From: DASYAN01 sp036501345
Lineage (GTDB): Bacteria > Chloroflexota > Ktedonobacteria > Ktedonobacterales > Ktedonobacteraceae
Direction of reading: 5' to 3'
DNA: 6,664 nucleotides
Assembly (NCBI GenBank): GCA_036501345.1
Contig: DASYAN010000158.1
Coordinates: 1-6,664, forward strand
Notes under the pieces: generated by a model
Seen by the model: only the letters and a program-made list of their open reading frames with translations
The model's database searches: none
Told to the model about the DNA's origin: nothing
Shown here: one piece after another, positions 5,639 to 6,664 of the stretch
Layout of the letters: each line of letters starts with the position of its first letter
Position numbering within the stretch: position 1 is the first letter of the stretch
Position numbers and translations under genes: made by a program

Positions 5639-6574
5639 CTAGCTACCCACAGAAGCCAGAGCACTCTGACAACGCGGGCAGAAGTGCGTACTGCGCTGAG
5701 CAATGACAATGCGCTCAATCAGCGTATTGCAACGGCTGCATGGTTTGCCTTCCTGGTGGTAGACACGTACATGATTATAATTCTGGCCTGCCTGCCCCCA
5801 CAGGTCCCTATAATCGTTAAAGGACGTTCCTCCATGCTCTATACCCAGAGTGAGCACGGTCACGATTCCTTCGTGCAACAAGTGAATCTCGCTAGAGGTC
5901 AGGCTATCAGCTCGACGTGCTGGATGAATATAGGCATAGTAAAGGGCCTCGTCAGCATAGATATTGCCAATTCCAGCGACAATCCCCTGATCCAAGAGCG
6001 TCTGTTTGATGCCAGTCCTACGCCCAGCCAGAGCTTTTGCAAAGCGCTCTACAGTGAAGGCATCACTTAGTGGCTCCGGTCCTAGGTCTGCAAAGACCAC
6101 TTCTTCCTGTGCGCTTGGCCACAATTGGATACGTCCAAATTTGCGTGGATCGGTAAAGAGCAGATGGCGGCCATCCTCTAGCACAAAACAGACCCGACAA
6201 TAACTCGTTTCACGGCTATATGAAATATCAGCAGGCACTGGAGAATGGAAATCCGGTCCTCTAGTCTTCCAAGCCACAGGGTCACTTTCGCGTAACCTAG
6301 TATCAATCTCCCAGCCTGCCGGAAGGAGTAAAAAGTTGCCAGTCATGCGACGGTGGATCGAGAGGAAGAGCTCTCCGCTCAGATCTAGCAGGAGAAATTT
6401 TCCCCGACGCCGAACACCCTCAATGCGTCGTCCTGCAATCTCAGCAAGAAAATCAGGTAGCGGAGGATGAGCGATGGTACGTTCCCAGAAGACTTGTGCT
6501 TGGCGAATGGTCACCTCTACTATAGAGGAGCGCAGCTGACGTGCTGTATATTCAACTTCTGGCAATTCAGGCAT
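5639..6574 (-). CDS. mutM: Formamidopyrimidine-DNA glycosylase (Fpg/MutM)
   Basis: Fpg excises 8-oxoguanine and ring-opened purines and cuts the abasic strand by beta,delta-elimination in base-excision repair. All key elements are present: the N-terminal nucleophile Pro2 with Glu3 in PELPEVE, Lys59 in GKFLLL, Met77 of the void-filling loop, DPRKFG (142-147), Asn204 in GIGNIYADE, and a C-terminal zinc finger with Cys279, Cys282, Cys299 and Cys302. Arg294 is placed like the DNA-binding finger arginine. The protein has 311 residues against about 270 in E. coli. The excess lies mostly in an insertion of about 32 residues (88-122) between the Met77 loop and DPRKFG. ATG 6574 is supported by AGGTGA (6589-6584) with a 9-nt spacer and by the required Met-Pro-Glu start. 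No clear -35/-10 pair was found in the 90 bp upstream; a small palindrome, GGCAAGTATTGCC, lies at 6606-6618. The gene converges on the lipoprotein gene. Confidence 0.96.
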   Translation of the reverse strand: MPELPEVEYTARQLRSSIVEVTIRQAQVFWERTIAHPPLPDFLAEIAGRRIEGVRRRGKFLLLDLSGELFLSIHRRMTGNFLLLPAGWEIDTRLRESDPVAWKTRGPDFHSPVPADISYSRETSYCRVCFVLEDGRHLLFTDPRKFGRIQLWPSAQEEVVFADLGPEPLSDAFTVERFAKALAGRRTGIKQTLLDQGIVAGIGNIYADEALYYAYIHPARRADSLTSSEIHLLHEGIVTVLTLGIEHGGTSFNDYRDLWGQAGQNYNHVRVYHQEGKPCSRCNTLIERIVIAQRSTHFCPRCQSALASVGS

Positions 6575-6664
6575 AATCTTTAATCACCTATCATATAATT
6601 TCAAAGGCAAGTATTGCCATCTTTTAGCGTGTCACTTCCCAAGCACAATATCCGGTCTCTGTGT

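Noticed and set aside
6590..6595. TATGAT as the mutM -10 box
   Set aside because: A start 6-8 nt downstream would leave the AGGTGA ribosome site untranscribed, and no -35 box is found at proper spacing.

Overview
The window looks like chromosomal DNA from a Chloroflexota bacterium, most likely of the Ktedonobacteria group. The lineage is an inference from moderate GC, a KGG-repeat stress protein, a ClC protein with tandem CBS and a C-terminal RCK_C-like domain, and an Ig-like lipoprotein. None of these is diagnostic alone. No rRNA, tRNA, CRISPR array, insertion sequence or phage gene was seen.

Layout, left to right. (1) 1-763 (+): the C-terminal two thirds of ftsZ, cut by the window edge. 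It converges on a 14-bp hairpin terminator at 784-826. (2) 862-1149 (-): a 95-aa KGG/GsiB-like stress protein made of 20-residue repeats. (3) 1242-2054 (-): larB, the NaAD carboxylase/hydrolase of nickel-pincer cofactor synthesis, with a good promoter at 2129-2157. larC and larE are not in the window. (4) 2275-4318 (-): a ClC chloride channel/antiporter gene split by a frameshift at a near-perfect 7-bp tandem duplication (3754-3767). Removing 7 bp restores one 678-aa protein. It also carries Ala where the ClC gating glutamate normally sits. (5) 4551-4691 (-): an unrecognised 46-aa single-pass membrane protein with a clear Shine-Dalgarno site, probably co-transcribed with clc. (6) 4692-5147: a 456-bp divergent intergenic region packed with inverted repeats and a minus-strand promoter. 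(7) 5148-5609 (+): a small Ig-like lipoprotein whose coding sequence contains a 49-nt almost perfect hairpin. (8) 5639-6574 (-): mutM/fpg, the 8-oxoguanine DNA glycosylase, with a roughly 32-residue insertion.

The genes do not form one pathway: cell division, stress protection, cofactor synthesis, anion transport, an envelope lipoprotein and base-excision repair lie side by side. The most unusual parts are the clc locus (frameshift, lost gating residue, small membrane-protein partner), the hairpin-rich intergenic region next to it, and the palindrome inside the lipoprotein gene. No complete new multi-gene system is evident.
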